A stretch of 64,000 bases of DNA, from contig NC_015577.1 of assembly GCF_000214355.1 (NCBI RefSeq), positions 682,001 to 746,000 of the forward strand, given 5' to 3'. Positions 1 through 9,094 of this stretch are shown piece after piece. Under the pieces are notes generated by a model that saw only the letters and a program-made list of their open reading frames with translations, did not search any database and had not been told where the DNA came from. A program made the translations under genes and the position numbers. How positions within the stretch are numbered: the stretch's first letter is position 1; every line of letters starts with the position of its first letter. The DNA is from Leadbettera azotonutricia ZAS-9. Its GTDB lineage: Bacteria > Spirochaetota > Spirochaetia > Treponematales > Breznakiellaceae.

Positions 1-269
1 ATCTGGAAAAAGTCTCCCTGGGCTCGGGCAAGAAACTCTTTGGGGGAAAGCCTGTGATTGGGGGCTTTGACAATACTCCTGCGGGGGTGTTGTATAAAGG
101 AAGCAAAGCCGAGATTGAAGCCGAGACGGATCGCCTCATAAATGAAGCTAAAAATCAGGGCGCAGTAAAAGGCTTGGCCCTTGGCGCAGACTGCACCCTT
201 CCAAGGGACATAAACGTGGAACGCTTAAAATGGGTAAGGGACAGGGCAGCTATTAAACAGCATGAATAA
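1..269 (+). CDS. Uroporphyrinogen-decarboxylase (URO-D) family protein, C-terminal part
   Basis: The reading frame is open from the left edge (first full codon at base 3) to the TAA at 267-269, so only about the last 88 residues are here. The remaining segment has the FDNTPAGVLY-G-E-E-E pattern followed by a GLALGADCTLP motif, which I recognise from the C-terminal strand and helix of URO-D-fold proteins of the methyltransferase-like branch rather than true HemE. Members of that branch bind methylated substrates or corrinoids in anaerobes. The substrate cannot be told from this fragment. Two further URO-D-like genes lie in the window (35103-36317 and 41724-42788). A GTG at 54 is internal to the domain and is not a credible start. 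Confidence 0.7.
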   Translation, partial: LEKVSLGSGKKLFGGKPVIGGFDNTPAGVLYKGSKAEIEAETDRLINEAKNQGAVKGLALGADCTLPRDINVERLKWVRDRAAIKQHE

Positions 270-331
270 TTGGGATGCTGGAACACTGGAACTCATAACC
301 GGACACCACCGCATCGAAGCGGCCCGGCCAG

Positions 332-463
332 TCAATAGTATACGATATTTTTAATTTCAGGTTCGGATTCGGTCCACATGACAGAGCAATCCTGCATCAT
401 GTCCCTGGCAGCGTCGAACTTGAGCTGCTCGTTTGCATCGCTGGCACTTAAAAAACCAGCGTT
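332..463 (-). pseudogene. Possible gene remnant, 43 codons with protein-like composition
   Basis: The gap between the URO-D end and the next gene (270-622) has no intact gene. On the minus strand a frame running from a stop at 464-466 to a TGA at 332-334 encodes an acidic, protein-like stretch (for example FDAARDMMQDC and MWTESEPEIKN) with no upstream start codon. It looks like the last 40 or so residues of a decayed gene, but I do not recognise the family. The rest of the gap is AT-rich near 540-600, where the promoter of the following operon would be expected. I could not pick a convincing -35/-10 pair. Confidence 0.3.
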
Positions 464-622
464 TTAATCTGATACATCAGTGCCTCTCTAAAACTCTGTT
501 TCAATACAGAATAGCCTGCTTGTCTTTTCTGCTTAATATCGATTGCTTACTATGAATAACATAAGGTATACTGTATATAGGAATTGTCTTTCCATGGCGG
601 AAAAAACAAAGGACATTCATGA

Positions 623-2758
623 ATGGACGAGAGGAATATAATGATCACAGTAACGCTAATCAGCCAAATCGCTATCGCATTGATCCTTTTTGGAGGCTTT
701 TTTTACTTTCTTTATAAGCCGGGAAAAGGTGTTTCAAAAGAGGTTCCACGGATAGTATTTTTTTCTATGGTTTTCTTTGCAGGACTTATACTTAACTGGT
801 TGGGGAATAGCCGCATCTATAACGAAGGCCATAATCCAAGAGAAATCATAAAGGTCGGTTCAGCAGTTATCACCACTTTACAAATGTTTGTTCTTAATGC
901 GGGAATGGATAAAATTGAATCTCTGTCCATGGAAAATACTTTTTACGGTATTGCCTTCATTATTTGTTATATCGCCGCAGTGATATGTACCGTGGTATTT
1001 GCGGTGCATATATTTTTTAAAAGCTTTTGGAATGTCATATCTTTATTCTTCGTTAAGCTCTTATCAAAGAAAATATGGATCATTGTCGGGAAAGGTATTC
1101 ATCAAGAAACACTCCTCAAAAGTCTTACTGCAGAGCAAAAAGGTAATACTATCATTATTCAAAATGAGAATAATGTAGAAGGGAAAAAGAAGTTAATGGA
1201 TCAAGGTTTTCTTGCTATCAATGGGGAATTTAGCATAGGAATTCTTAAAAAACCAAGATTCGTTAAGTCAAAAGAAATAACCCTTATCGCTATTTCCGAT
1301 GACGATGTTGAAAATCTTGAAATAGCAAGAATTATAACAGAAAGTTTATCAGTGTTTTCTGGCAGTAATCCTAAAAAATTGAAGTTTTCTGCCCACATTA
1401 TGTATACCAATATTGAAAGGGTGGAGCATTTTAAATTAAGTGATAATGCAGATGGAAAAATACAGTTTTTTAATCCCTATGAAATAACTGTGCGTTCCTT
1501 TTTATTTGATAACCCTATTACAAAATTTATTCCTCGTGAATATATAGATACTGAAAATGCCTGTTTAAAAAGAAAATTTGATTTTCTGCATGTATTTATA
1601 GGCTTTGGTAAGATAAATCGTGAATTTCTTAAACAAAGCATTGCTGCAAACCAGGTTTTAGGTATGGATTATCAAGCCCTGGTGATTGACAAGGATATAC
1701 AAGATAGTCAAAGTGCCTTTATGAACTATTCCCGTGGAGTTTTCGCAAAAGAAGGAGAATGGAGCAGTAAAAAGTATTTTTCGATGCCGCAGGAAAAATA
1801 CAGAATTGATTTTGTAGAACGTAACGCTCTTTCAAAAGAAATGTATGATTTGGTTATAGAACGAATTAAGAAGGTTGACGCCTCAGTGGTGATTGTTGCT
1901 TTAGGGGATGTTCAGTTAAGTGCGGAAACCGCCATGGAGTTTCGTCAGCAGTGCAACAGAGAGAATGTAAAGAAAGGCATAAACATTTTTGTCCATGCAA
2001 AAAGGTCTTCGCCTATTGTTAATGAGAAAGTACTCAATGCTGATGCTGAAATTAAAATAAAACCTTTCGGTTTTGAAAATGCAATTCTTACACTTGATCA
2101 CATTGAGAATAGGAATATGGACATCCTTGCAAAACATATTGCAGTAAGCTACGCAAGCGCAAGCATTAAAGGACAGCCTGAAGAAATGGAGGAGCTTATA
2201 AACCAGACATGGTGTCAAATTGGCAGCTTTGAACGAGAATCAAACCTTTCTGCTGCTCTTTCAATCCGCATAAAACTGAATATGATTGGTTTTGACCTTG
2301 TTGATAACAGTACGAAAACTGAAGATGCAAAAGAAGAATTTAAAGAAGTTTATAAGTTTGAAGAGGCTCAAAAGCTGCTAGAGGCAAAAGAAATAGAGCA
2401 CTACAAGAATGGGAAGATAGCAAATACCATCCGTAATAATCTTGCCCGGCTTGAACATCAGCGTTGGAATACCTTCCATTTAGTAAAAGGTTGGACTCCG
2501 ATGCAAAAGAAAATGGTAAGTGTGGACCTTCGGAAAAATAAAGCCACAAAAGAGCATGCGTGCATTACTACTTTTGAAGGATTGGACGAATTAGCCAAAT
2601 TACAGGCAAAACTTAAATGCAAAAAAGATCCTAATTTGGATTTTCAAGCCGCCTTTAAAGAAAGCGATATTATGTTTTATGATTGCCAACAAATGGATTG
2701 TCTTGAAGGTAATCTTAGAGACACTAATTACAAAATTGTGAAGTGGGATGGGCTTTAG
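623..2758 (+). CDS. Membrane protein with tandem TrkA-N-like Rossmann domains and a C-terminal RyR domain
   Basis: The protein starts with three to four hydrophobic segments (about residues 10-30, 48-66, 84-100, 110-140), placing the rest in the cytoplasm. Two Rossmann-like nucleotide-binding segments follow: IIVGKGIHQETLL near residue 153 and HVFIGFGKINREFL near 326, both of the TrkA-N/K+ channel RCK type. Near residue 610 a stretch with LARLEHQRWNTFHLVKGW matches the bacterial RyR (ryanodine-receptor) domain. A second start at 641 has a better-spaced GAGAGG, so the N-terminus could be six residues shorter. The gene is followed after 42 bp by the NACHT/SecA fusion, which suggests one operon. 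Membrane plus RyR architectures occur in predicted conflict systems; a channel-like or nucleotide-sensing effector role is inference. Confidence 0.7.
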   Translation: MDERNIMITVTLISQIAIALILFGGFFYFLYKPGKGVSKEVPRIVFFSMVFFAGLILNWLGNSRIYNEGHNPREIIKVGSAVITTLQMFVLNAGMDKIESLSMENTFYGIAFIICYIAAVICTVVFAVHIFFKSFWNVISLFFVKLLSKKIWIIVGKGIHQETLLKSLTAEQKGNTIIIQNENNVEGKKKLMDQGFLAINGEFSIGILKKPRFVKSKEITLIAISDDDVENLEIARIITESLSVFSGSNPKKLKFSAHIMYTNIERVEHFKLSDNADGKIQFFNPYEITVRSFLFDNPITKFIPREYIDTENACLKRKFDFLHVFIGFGKINREFLKQSIAANQVLGMDYQALVIDKDIQDSQSAFMNYSRGVFAKEGEWSSKKYFSMPQEKYRIDFVERNALSKEMYDLVIERIKKVDASVVIVALGDVQLSAETAMEFRQQCNRENVKKGINIFVHAKRSSPIVNEKVLNADAEIKIKPFGFENAILTLDHIENRNMDILAKHIAVSYASASIKGQPEEMEELINQTWCQIGSFERESNLSAALSIRIKLNMIGFDLVDNSTKTEDAKEEFKEVYKFEEAQKLLEAKEIEHYKNGKIANTIRNNLARLEHQRWNTFHLVKGWTPMQKKMVSVDLRKNKATKEHACITTFEGLDELAKLQAKLKCKKDPNLDFQAAFKESDIMFYDCQQMDCLEGNLRDTNYKIVKWDGL

Positions 2759-2800
2759 AGATATTGGCGAATTATGGAGAAAGTTAAGGGATGGTGATAT

Positions 2801-5800
2801 ATGAACACAGCTCTAATTGAAAACCGGCAGATACGCGTTTTTATCTCATCGACCTTTAAGGATATGAGCGCCGAGCGGGATTATCTGGTAAGCCGCGTTT
2901 TTCCTTCCCTGCGCCGTTATTGCGAGGAGCGGGATGTCAATTTTTTTGAATTGGACTTGCGTTGGGGTATCAGCGAGGAAGATTCAAAACAGGGAAAGGT
3001 TGTGGAAACTTGCCTCCTGGAAATACAGAAATCAAGTCCTTTTTTTATCGGACTTTTGGGTGAACGTTATGGCTGGGTACCTTCTGAAAAAGACCGGAAG
3101 AAGATTGCAAAAAAAACAAATGTTCTGAAAGACTATCCCTGGATAAGGAAGGAATTAAAAAATAGTACCAGTATTACTGAAATTGAAATTCAGGAAGGAG
3201 TACTCCGGGAAAAGGAAATGGTGAATGCGTATTTTTATTTTCGCTCACCTGCTATAAATATACCGGCAAATTTCAGGGAAAGACGTAAAAGCCGCGCTGT
3301 TTTAAAGCTGAAACATCTTAAACAACAGATCCGTGAGCAGGATAAATATCCCGTGGAAGAATATCATTCTATTAAAGAATTGGGCGGATTTGTGGAACGC
3401 GACTTTAAAGCCCTTGTGGACAGGTTGTTCCCGGGTAAGTTGATTTCTGAATTTGAAAAGGAGCGGTTGGAACAGCGGGTTTTTCTGAAAAGCCGTATTG
3501 GAGTGTTTATACCCCGACCCGAAATAGAAGAAAAACTTGATGCCTTTGTAAGTGGTAGCGAACAAGTTCTTGTCTTTAGCGGTGAGACGGGAATTGGCAA
3601 AAGCGCCTTTCTTGCCCATTGGAGTCAGAAACATCAAGATGATCCTTTAATTAAGGTTATATGCTATTTTGCCGGAGCTTCCCAATCCGAAGGAGATTAT
3701 CGCGAAATATGCAAATACCTTGTCAGCGAGATTATCCGGCTTTGTGGTGTTAAACCGCCTATTAAGAATGGAGGCTTGTTGAATTGGATTTCCATGCATC
3801 AAATTGACTATGAATTGCAGGATGTTTTAAAGAAAGTCGTGGAAAAAGAAAAAGAATCGAAAAACAAGCGCCTTGTCTTTGTTCTTGATGGAATAGATAG
3901 AATTCCTTATTTTACCAACATAAACCTCTTCAATTGGATTGATTCTATTTTGAATGTAAAGTTTGTATTTTCTGTGCGGGAAAATCGTGAGGTAGCAGAT
4001 TTTTTTAACCGAAAACAGTACCTCCGATGCAGAATTGAACCCCTGCAGAAGGAAAGTCGCAAAAAGCTGATAGAAGATTATCTTTTATCCTTTGGGAAAA
4101 AACTATTACCAGCTCAAATTGAACGTATCGTCTCTGACAAGGAGAGTGAAAACACTTTAACGCTCAGAGTACTTCTTGATGAACTGCGGGTTTTTGGAGT
4201 GTACGAGCGGATTAACGCGGAAATTAAAAAATACCTGGACGCATCGGATTTGGAGAGCTTTTATGCCCTTGTTCTTGAACGCATAGAAAGGACCTTCAAT
4301 TCACTGGCCGGGGATATCCTTGCCTTAATCGCCTGCTCAACTGCCGGGTTAAGCGAAGATGAAATTCTCGCTATAAGCCATGCAACGCCTCTCCAATGGT
4401 CACAATTATCAAACAATATAGCAGGGCATATAACAAAGAGAAACGGCCTTGTGGTATTTGATAATGTTTATACAAAAGAAGCGGTGATAAAGCGCTATTT
4501 GCAGGATAGCGGCCGGAAATACCGGAGCCAAATTGCCGATTATATGGAAAAGTCTTATGCGAAAGGATACGCATCTGTTCCGTTCTACCGTATGTGTGAT
4601 GAGCGTTTCAGTTGCTATACCACATTAAAGGAGTGGGATAAGCTGTATAGGTTTTTGCTTAATTTTCAAGTGTTTAATTATTTTTATACAAAAGATCAAT
4701 TTGAGTTAGGGCATTTTTGGCGTGTTCTGCATGATGAAAACAGGGATGGCTATAGCCTTTTAAATTTTCTTAATCTTGATACAAAAAATTTAAGCCACGG
4801 AGAATTATTAAGGGTTGTATACTCGCAGCTTGGGTTTTTTACATCTGAATTATTGATTGATTATAATTTATCTCTTAAGTTTCATTTAAGGGCCCTGGAA
4901 ATATTGGAAATTGATACTATGACGCCGAAGGATCTTTATACAGCAGCTTACCTTAACAATATAGGCGATGCGTATTGTAGTTTGGGAGAATATCTAGAGG
5001 CGCTTGATTATTACCATAAGGCTCTGGGAATTAAGGACGCTGATAACCGTGGAAACGAGGATGCCGCTGCTTACTCTTACAGGAAGTCCGGCCTTATATA
5101 TTACATGCTGGGGGAATATCAAAAAGCCCTGGGCTATCATCAAAAGGCGCTGGAAAATTATGAAACCCATGTTGGGAGAAAAATTCCTGATGCCGCTGAT
5201 TCTTATTACGATATAGGCAGTGTATATAACAAAATGGGAGAATACCAAAAAGCCCTCGAATATAACCATGAGGGGCTGGAAATTTGGCAGGCTGTCTTAA
5301 AAAGAGAGAACTATCCTGAGATCGCTTCTCCTTATCACGCCCCCTGTATTATTCGTTCTAATTTAGCAAATTTTTCTGATAGACCCAGTTCTGATAAGGT
5401 TACTTGTTACCACAATATCGGTGTTGGATATGCCTTTATGGGTGAGTACCAAAAGGCCCTCGAATATTATCAAAAAGCCTTGGGAATTCGAGAGTCGTTT
5501 TTGGGAAAGGACCATCCTGAAACCGCCGCTTCTTATCTAAACATCGGCGCTGTATATGCCGATATAGGCGAATATCAAAAAGCCCTCGAATATTGCCAAA
5601 AAGGCCTAAATATACGGGAAACTATTTTGGGAAAGGACCATCCTGAAATCGCCGCTTCTTATAACGATACTGCCGCTGTATACGCTGGTATGGAGGAATA
5701 TCCAATAGCCTTTGACTATTACCAAAAGGCGCTCAAGATAAAAGATAAACTATTGTGGGGATGCCATTGTTGCAAAAACATCATGGAACCAATAGTGACG

Positions 5801-8800
5801 CCTTCACTTGAGGGGCATAAGATAAAGCGAACAACCATACCGGCAAAAATCGTGAAAGCGCTTTTTGCCTCCCGGCGTGAGCGGGAATTTAAAGCTCTTC
5901 TTCCCATATTGCATGAGGTTAACGAAAAAGAAATCTGGGCCACAGATCTCAAGGCGGAGGATTTCCCCCAATTGACGGCAAAATTCCGGGAGCGTTATGC
6001 CGGAGGCGAAAGCCTTGACAGCATTTTGCCCGAAGCCTTTGCCCTGGTACGTGAAGCCGCCCGGCGTTGCTTAGGGGAACGTCCCCGGGATGTGCAGATA
6101 CTGGGTTCCATCGCGCTCCACAAGGGTAAGATCGCGGAGCTTAAAAACGGTGAAGGGAAGACCCTCATGGCAGCGGTAGCGGCTTACCTCAATGCCATAT
6201 CCGGTCGGGGCGTTCATGTGGTCACGTTGAACGATTACTTTGCAGAGCAGGACGCCGGCTGGATGGGGCCTGTGTTTTTATACCTGGGTGTGACAGTCGG
6301 TCTTGTTCTGGCTAAGACGGGCCATGAGGGGCGTAAGGCGAACTACGCCTGCGATATTACCTACGGCGCCGGCAGTGAGTTTGGTTTTGATTACCTCAGG
6401 GACAATATGTGCCGCGATCCGGAAAGCCGGGTCCAGCGGGGCCTCAATTACTGCATCATTGACGAAATCGACGCCATACTCATTGATCAAGTTTGGAACA
6501 GCCTCAAAATATCCGGCGCTGCTGAAGAAGATGCCAGGTTGTTCCGGGAACTTGACCATCTCCTAAGTCCGGATAAAATGGAAGGGAGCCTCCGGAAGCA
6601 GGGCTTCATAAAAGGATCAATTGCGGATGAAGAAAATAGTAAAAATATCCCTTGCTTTATCAATTCCCTCAAAGTCAAAAAGCTTTTTGGCATTAACGTA
6701 GACAATGTGATCCGGAACGGGCAGGTACAGATAATTGATGAGTTTAGCGGCCGCATACTCCACGGTCGGCGCTATTCCAGGGAGCCTCTCCAGCCCATTG
6801 AAGCAAAGGAACTCATAAAAATTACCCGGCGTAACCGAACTTTGGCATCTATAAGCTTTCAAAATTTTTTCAAATCCTATATAAAAATATCCGGCTGTTC
6901 AGGTACCGCAAATACTGCCGCAGAGGAATTTTCCAAAATCTACAATCTTGATGTGGTGGTGATCCCCACAAACGAGCCGATTGCCAGGATAGATGAAAAT
7001 GATGAAATATACATGAACGAAAAAGACAAATACGAAGCCCTGGTAGAAGATATAGCTGCGGCCCATGAAAAAGGCCAACCCGTTCTGGCAGGCGTCATAT
7101 CCATCGAAAAATCCGAAGCCCTATCCAGCCGACTCACCCAGAGGGGCATACGCCATGAAGTCATGAACGGCAAAAACCTGGCCCGGGAAGCGGCTGTCGT
7201 TGCCGAGGCCGGGGCCAAAGGATCTGTCACCATCGTTATAAACACGGCGGGCCGGGGCGCAGACATCAAGCTCGGAGGCAGCCCGGAACACCGGGCCAGG
7301 GAGCAGGTTGGTATAAACGCTGAGCCTCGGGTCTATGCCGAAGCTTACAAAGAAAAATACGAAAAATGGGAAAAGGAGTATGAAGAAGTCAAAGCCCTGG
7401 GGGGGCTCTACGTCATCGGTACGGAACGTAATAAGTGCCGGCGTCTTGACGATCAGCTCAGGAGTTTTTCAGGCATTCGCGGAGACCCTGGACGTTCAAA
7501 GTTTTTTATCTCCTTTGATGATAATCTTATGCGCCTCTTTAACGCCGAAAAAATGAAAAATCTTATGTATAGAATAGGGATGAAAGATGGAGAACCTATC
7601 TGCCATCCATGGCTGAACAAGAGCATAGAGAAAGCGCAGAAAAAGCTGGAAGAGCGGGACTTTGAATTCCACAGGTACCTTTTGGAATACGACGACGCGC
7701 TCAAAGCTCAGCGCAAGTTTATATATGAACAGCGGGACGCTATACTTTTTGATACGGATATGAAAAAACGGGTGAAGGACGCCCTTGATGAGGGTATCAG
7801 TGGAGACCTCGTCCGGGAGTTGGATGAAAAAGAAAAAAAACTCGGGCAGGATTTTCTTAACTTTATTATTCGGCAGCGTTACATCTCCGTGACGGATCGC
7901 AATTGGCTGGATCATATTGAAAACACAGAAGTCCTGCTGGAAGCTGTTCTGGGGAGAAACTATCCGGATGTGGCAAATTCCTATACAACTATTGGGTATA
8001 TATATTACAATATGGGTGAATATCAAAAAGCTCTCGAATATTTTCAAAAAGCGCTTAGAATACAGGAAATTGTTCTTGGTGAATCACATTCTGACACAAT
8101 AAATTCTTATACTGCCGTTGGGAATGTATATTTAAATTTGGGCGAATATCAAAGGTCGCTTGGATATTGCCAAAAGGTTTTAGAAATACGGGAAACTGTT
8201 CTTGGAAAAATCCATCCTGGCTTAATAAATTCTTATAAAAATATAGGGAATAGATATTACCAAATAGGTAAAAATAAAGAATCCTTCGAATATTATCAAA
8301 AGGCTCTGGAAATAGAGCTTGCTGTCTCTGCGGGAAATGAGCCTGACACCGCTATCCGTTATAATGACTTTGGTATTGCATGTTCCAAGCTGCATGAATA
8401 TCAAAAGGCCCTCGAATATCACCAAAAGGCCCTTGAAATTCGGGAAGCTATTTTTGGCCTAAGTCATCCTGATACCGCCGCTTCGTATAACAATTTAGGC
8501 AGTGCATGGTCTGATCTAGGTGAATATCAACAGGCTCTCGACTATTATAAAAAAGCTCTTGAAATTCGGGAAACTATTTTGGGGAAATATCAACCTGATA
8601 CAGCTGTTTCGTATAATAATGTTGGTCTTGCATATTGGAAGCTAAAAGAATATCAAAAAGCCCTCGAATATCATCAAAATGCGCTGGAAATACGGGAGTC
8701 TGTTCTGGGGAGAAAAAATCCTGATACCGCTGTTTCTTATATTAATATTGGTATAATATACGATTATATGGGCGATTATCAAAAAGCCCTTGAATACCGC

Positions 8801-9094
8801 ATAAAAGCATTGGAAATACAGGAAACAGTGCTGGAAAAAAACAATCTTGATACCGCGGCATCTTGCCACTTCATTGGTTTCTATTATATGGAATTGCATG
8901 AATATCAAAAAGCGCTTTATTATTCCTTAAAGGCGCTGGAAATTAAGGAAGCCGTTCTTGGAAAAGAAGATTTCGATACCGCCGATACTTGTCGTAATAT
9001 CGGCAGTATATATGAATTTTTGGGAGACACTCAAAAGGCGCAAGAGTATAAACAAAAAGGTACATTAACGGTTGCGCCGTATCAATATCTATGA
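2801..9094 (+). CDS. Giant DUF4062-NACHT-TPR-SecA-like-TPR fusion protein
   Basis: A 2097-residue multidomain protein. Residues ~8-100 are DUF4062 (RVFISSTFKDMSAERDYL, then ELDLRWGIS and LGERYGWVP), a TIR-like-fold N-terminal domain of NACHT/TPR proteins. A NACHT-type P-loop NTPase follows, with Walker A GETGIGKS at 261-268 and Walker B LVFVLDGIDR near 358-367, then helical STAND-like linkers to about 700. Six 42-residue kinesin-light-chain-type TPRs occupy about 712-985. A SecA-like motor follows: Walker A GEGKT 1117-1121, DEID 1221-1224, a shortened preprotein-crosslinking region, NTAGRGADIKLGG 1481-1493, and a degenerate motif VI QLRSFSGIRGDPG 1552-1564. It runs to a truncated helical scaffold near 1700. 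Nine more TPRs end the protein. No SecA zinc-binding tail is present. The next gene overlaps by 4 bp. Role inferred: STAND-type sensor/effector, not general secretion. Confidence 0.85.
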   Translation: MNTALIENRQIRVFISSTFKDMSAERDYLVSRVFPSLRRYCEERDVNFFELDLRWGISEEDSKQGKVVETCLLEIQKSSPFFIGLLGERYGWVPSEKDRKKIAKKTNVLKDYPWIRKELKNSTSITEIEIQEGVLREKEMVNAYFYFRSPAINIPANFRERRKSRAVLKLKHLKQQIREQDKYPVEEYHSIKELGGFVERDFKALVDRLFPGKLISEFEKERLEQRVFLKSRIGVFIPRPEIEEKLDAFVSGSEQVLVFSGETGIGKSAFLAHWSQKHQDDPLIKVICYFAGASQSEGDYREICKYLVSEIIRLCGVKPPIKNGGLLNWISMHQIDYELQDVLKKVVEKEKESKNKRLVFVLDGIDRIPYFTNINLFNWIDSILNVKFVFSVRENREVADFFNRKQYLRCRIEPLQKESRKKLIEDYLLSFGKKLLPAQIERIVSDKESENTLTLRVLLDELRVFGVYERINAEIKKYLDASDLESFYALVLERIERTFNSLAGDILALIACSTAGLSEDEILAISHATPLQWSQLSNNIAGHITKRNGLVVFDNVYTKEAVIKRYLQDSGRKYRSQIADYMEKSYAKGYASVPFYRMCDERFSCYTTLKEWDKLYRFLLNFQVFNYFYTKDQFELGHFWRVLHDENRDGYSLLNFLNLDTKNLSHGELLRVVYSQLGFFTSELLIDYNLSLKFHLRALEILEIDTMTPKDLYTAAYLNNIGDAYCSLGEYLEALDYYHKALGIKDADNRGNEDAAAYSYRKSGLIYYMLGEYQKALGYHQKALENYETHVGRKIPDAADSYYDIGSVYNKMGEYQKALEYNHEGLEIWQAVLKRENYPEIASPYHAPCIIRSNLANFSDRPSSDKVTCYHNIGVGYAFMGEYQKALEYYQKALGIRESFLGKDHPETAASYLNIGAVYADIGEYQKALEYCQKGLNIRETILGKDHPEIAASYNDTAAVYAGMEEYPIAFDYYQKALKIKDKLLWGCHCCKNIMEPIVTPSLEGHKIKRTTIPAKIVKALFASRREREFKALLPILHEVNEKEIWATDLKAEDFPQLTAKFRERYAGGESLDSILPEAFALVREAARRCLGERPRDVQILGSIALHKGKIAELKNGEGKTLMAAVAAYLNAISGRGVHVVTLNDYFAEQDAGWMGPVFLYLGVTVGLVLAKTGHEGRKANYACDITYGAGSEFGFDYLRDNMCRDPESRVQRGLNYCIIDEIDAILIDQVWNSLKISGAAEEDARLFRELDHLLSPDKMEGSLRKQGFIKGSIADEENSKNIPCFINSLKVKKLFGINVDNVIRNGQVQIIDEFSGRILHGRRYSREPLQPIEAKELIKITRRNRTLASISFQNFFKSYIKISGCSGTANTAAEEFSKIYNLDVVVIPTNEPIARIDENDEIYMNEKDKYEALVEDIAAAHEKGQPVLAGVISIEKSEALSSRLTQRGIRHEVMNGKNLAREAAVVAEAGAKGSVTIVINTAGRGADIKLGGSPEHRAREQVGINAEPRVYAEAYKEKYEKWEKEYEEVKALGGLYVIGTERNKCRRLDDQLRSFSGIRGDPGRSKFFISFDDNLMRLFNAEKMKNLMYRIGMKDGEPICHPWLNKSIEKAQKKLEERDFEFHRYLLEYDDALKAQRKFIYEQRDAILFDTDMKKRVKDALDEGISGDLVRELDEKEKKLGQDFLNFIIRQRYISVTDRNWLDHIENTEVLLEAVLGRNYPDVANSYTTIGYIYYNMGEYQKALEYFQKALRIQEIVLGESHSDTINSYTAVGNVYLNLGEYQRSLGYCQKVLEIRETVLGKIHPGLINSYKNIGNRYYQIGKNKESFEYYQKALEIELAVSAGNEPDTAIRYNDFGIACSKLHEYQKALEYHQKALEIREAIFGLSHPDTAASYNNLGSAWSDLGEYQQALDYYKKALEIRETILGKYQPDTAVSYNNVGLAYWKLKEYQKALEYHQNALEIRESVLGRKNPDTAVSYINIGIIYDYMGDYQKALEYRIKALEIQETVLEKNNLDTAASCHFIGFYYMELHEYQKALYYSLKALEIKEAVLGKEDFDTADTCRNIGSIYEFLGDTQKAQEYKQKGTLTVAPYQYL

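Noticed and set aside
270-622. Search for a direct repeat of the tRNA-Leu 3' end as an attachment site
   Set aside because: No matching stretch of useful length was found in this interval, and no integrase gene is present in the locus.
5850-7930. SecA segment considered as the housekeeping secA gene
   Set aside because: It is embedded in a larger frame, has a shortened crosslinking and scaffold region, no C-terminal zinc motif and a degenerate motif VI.
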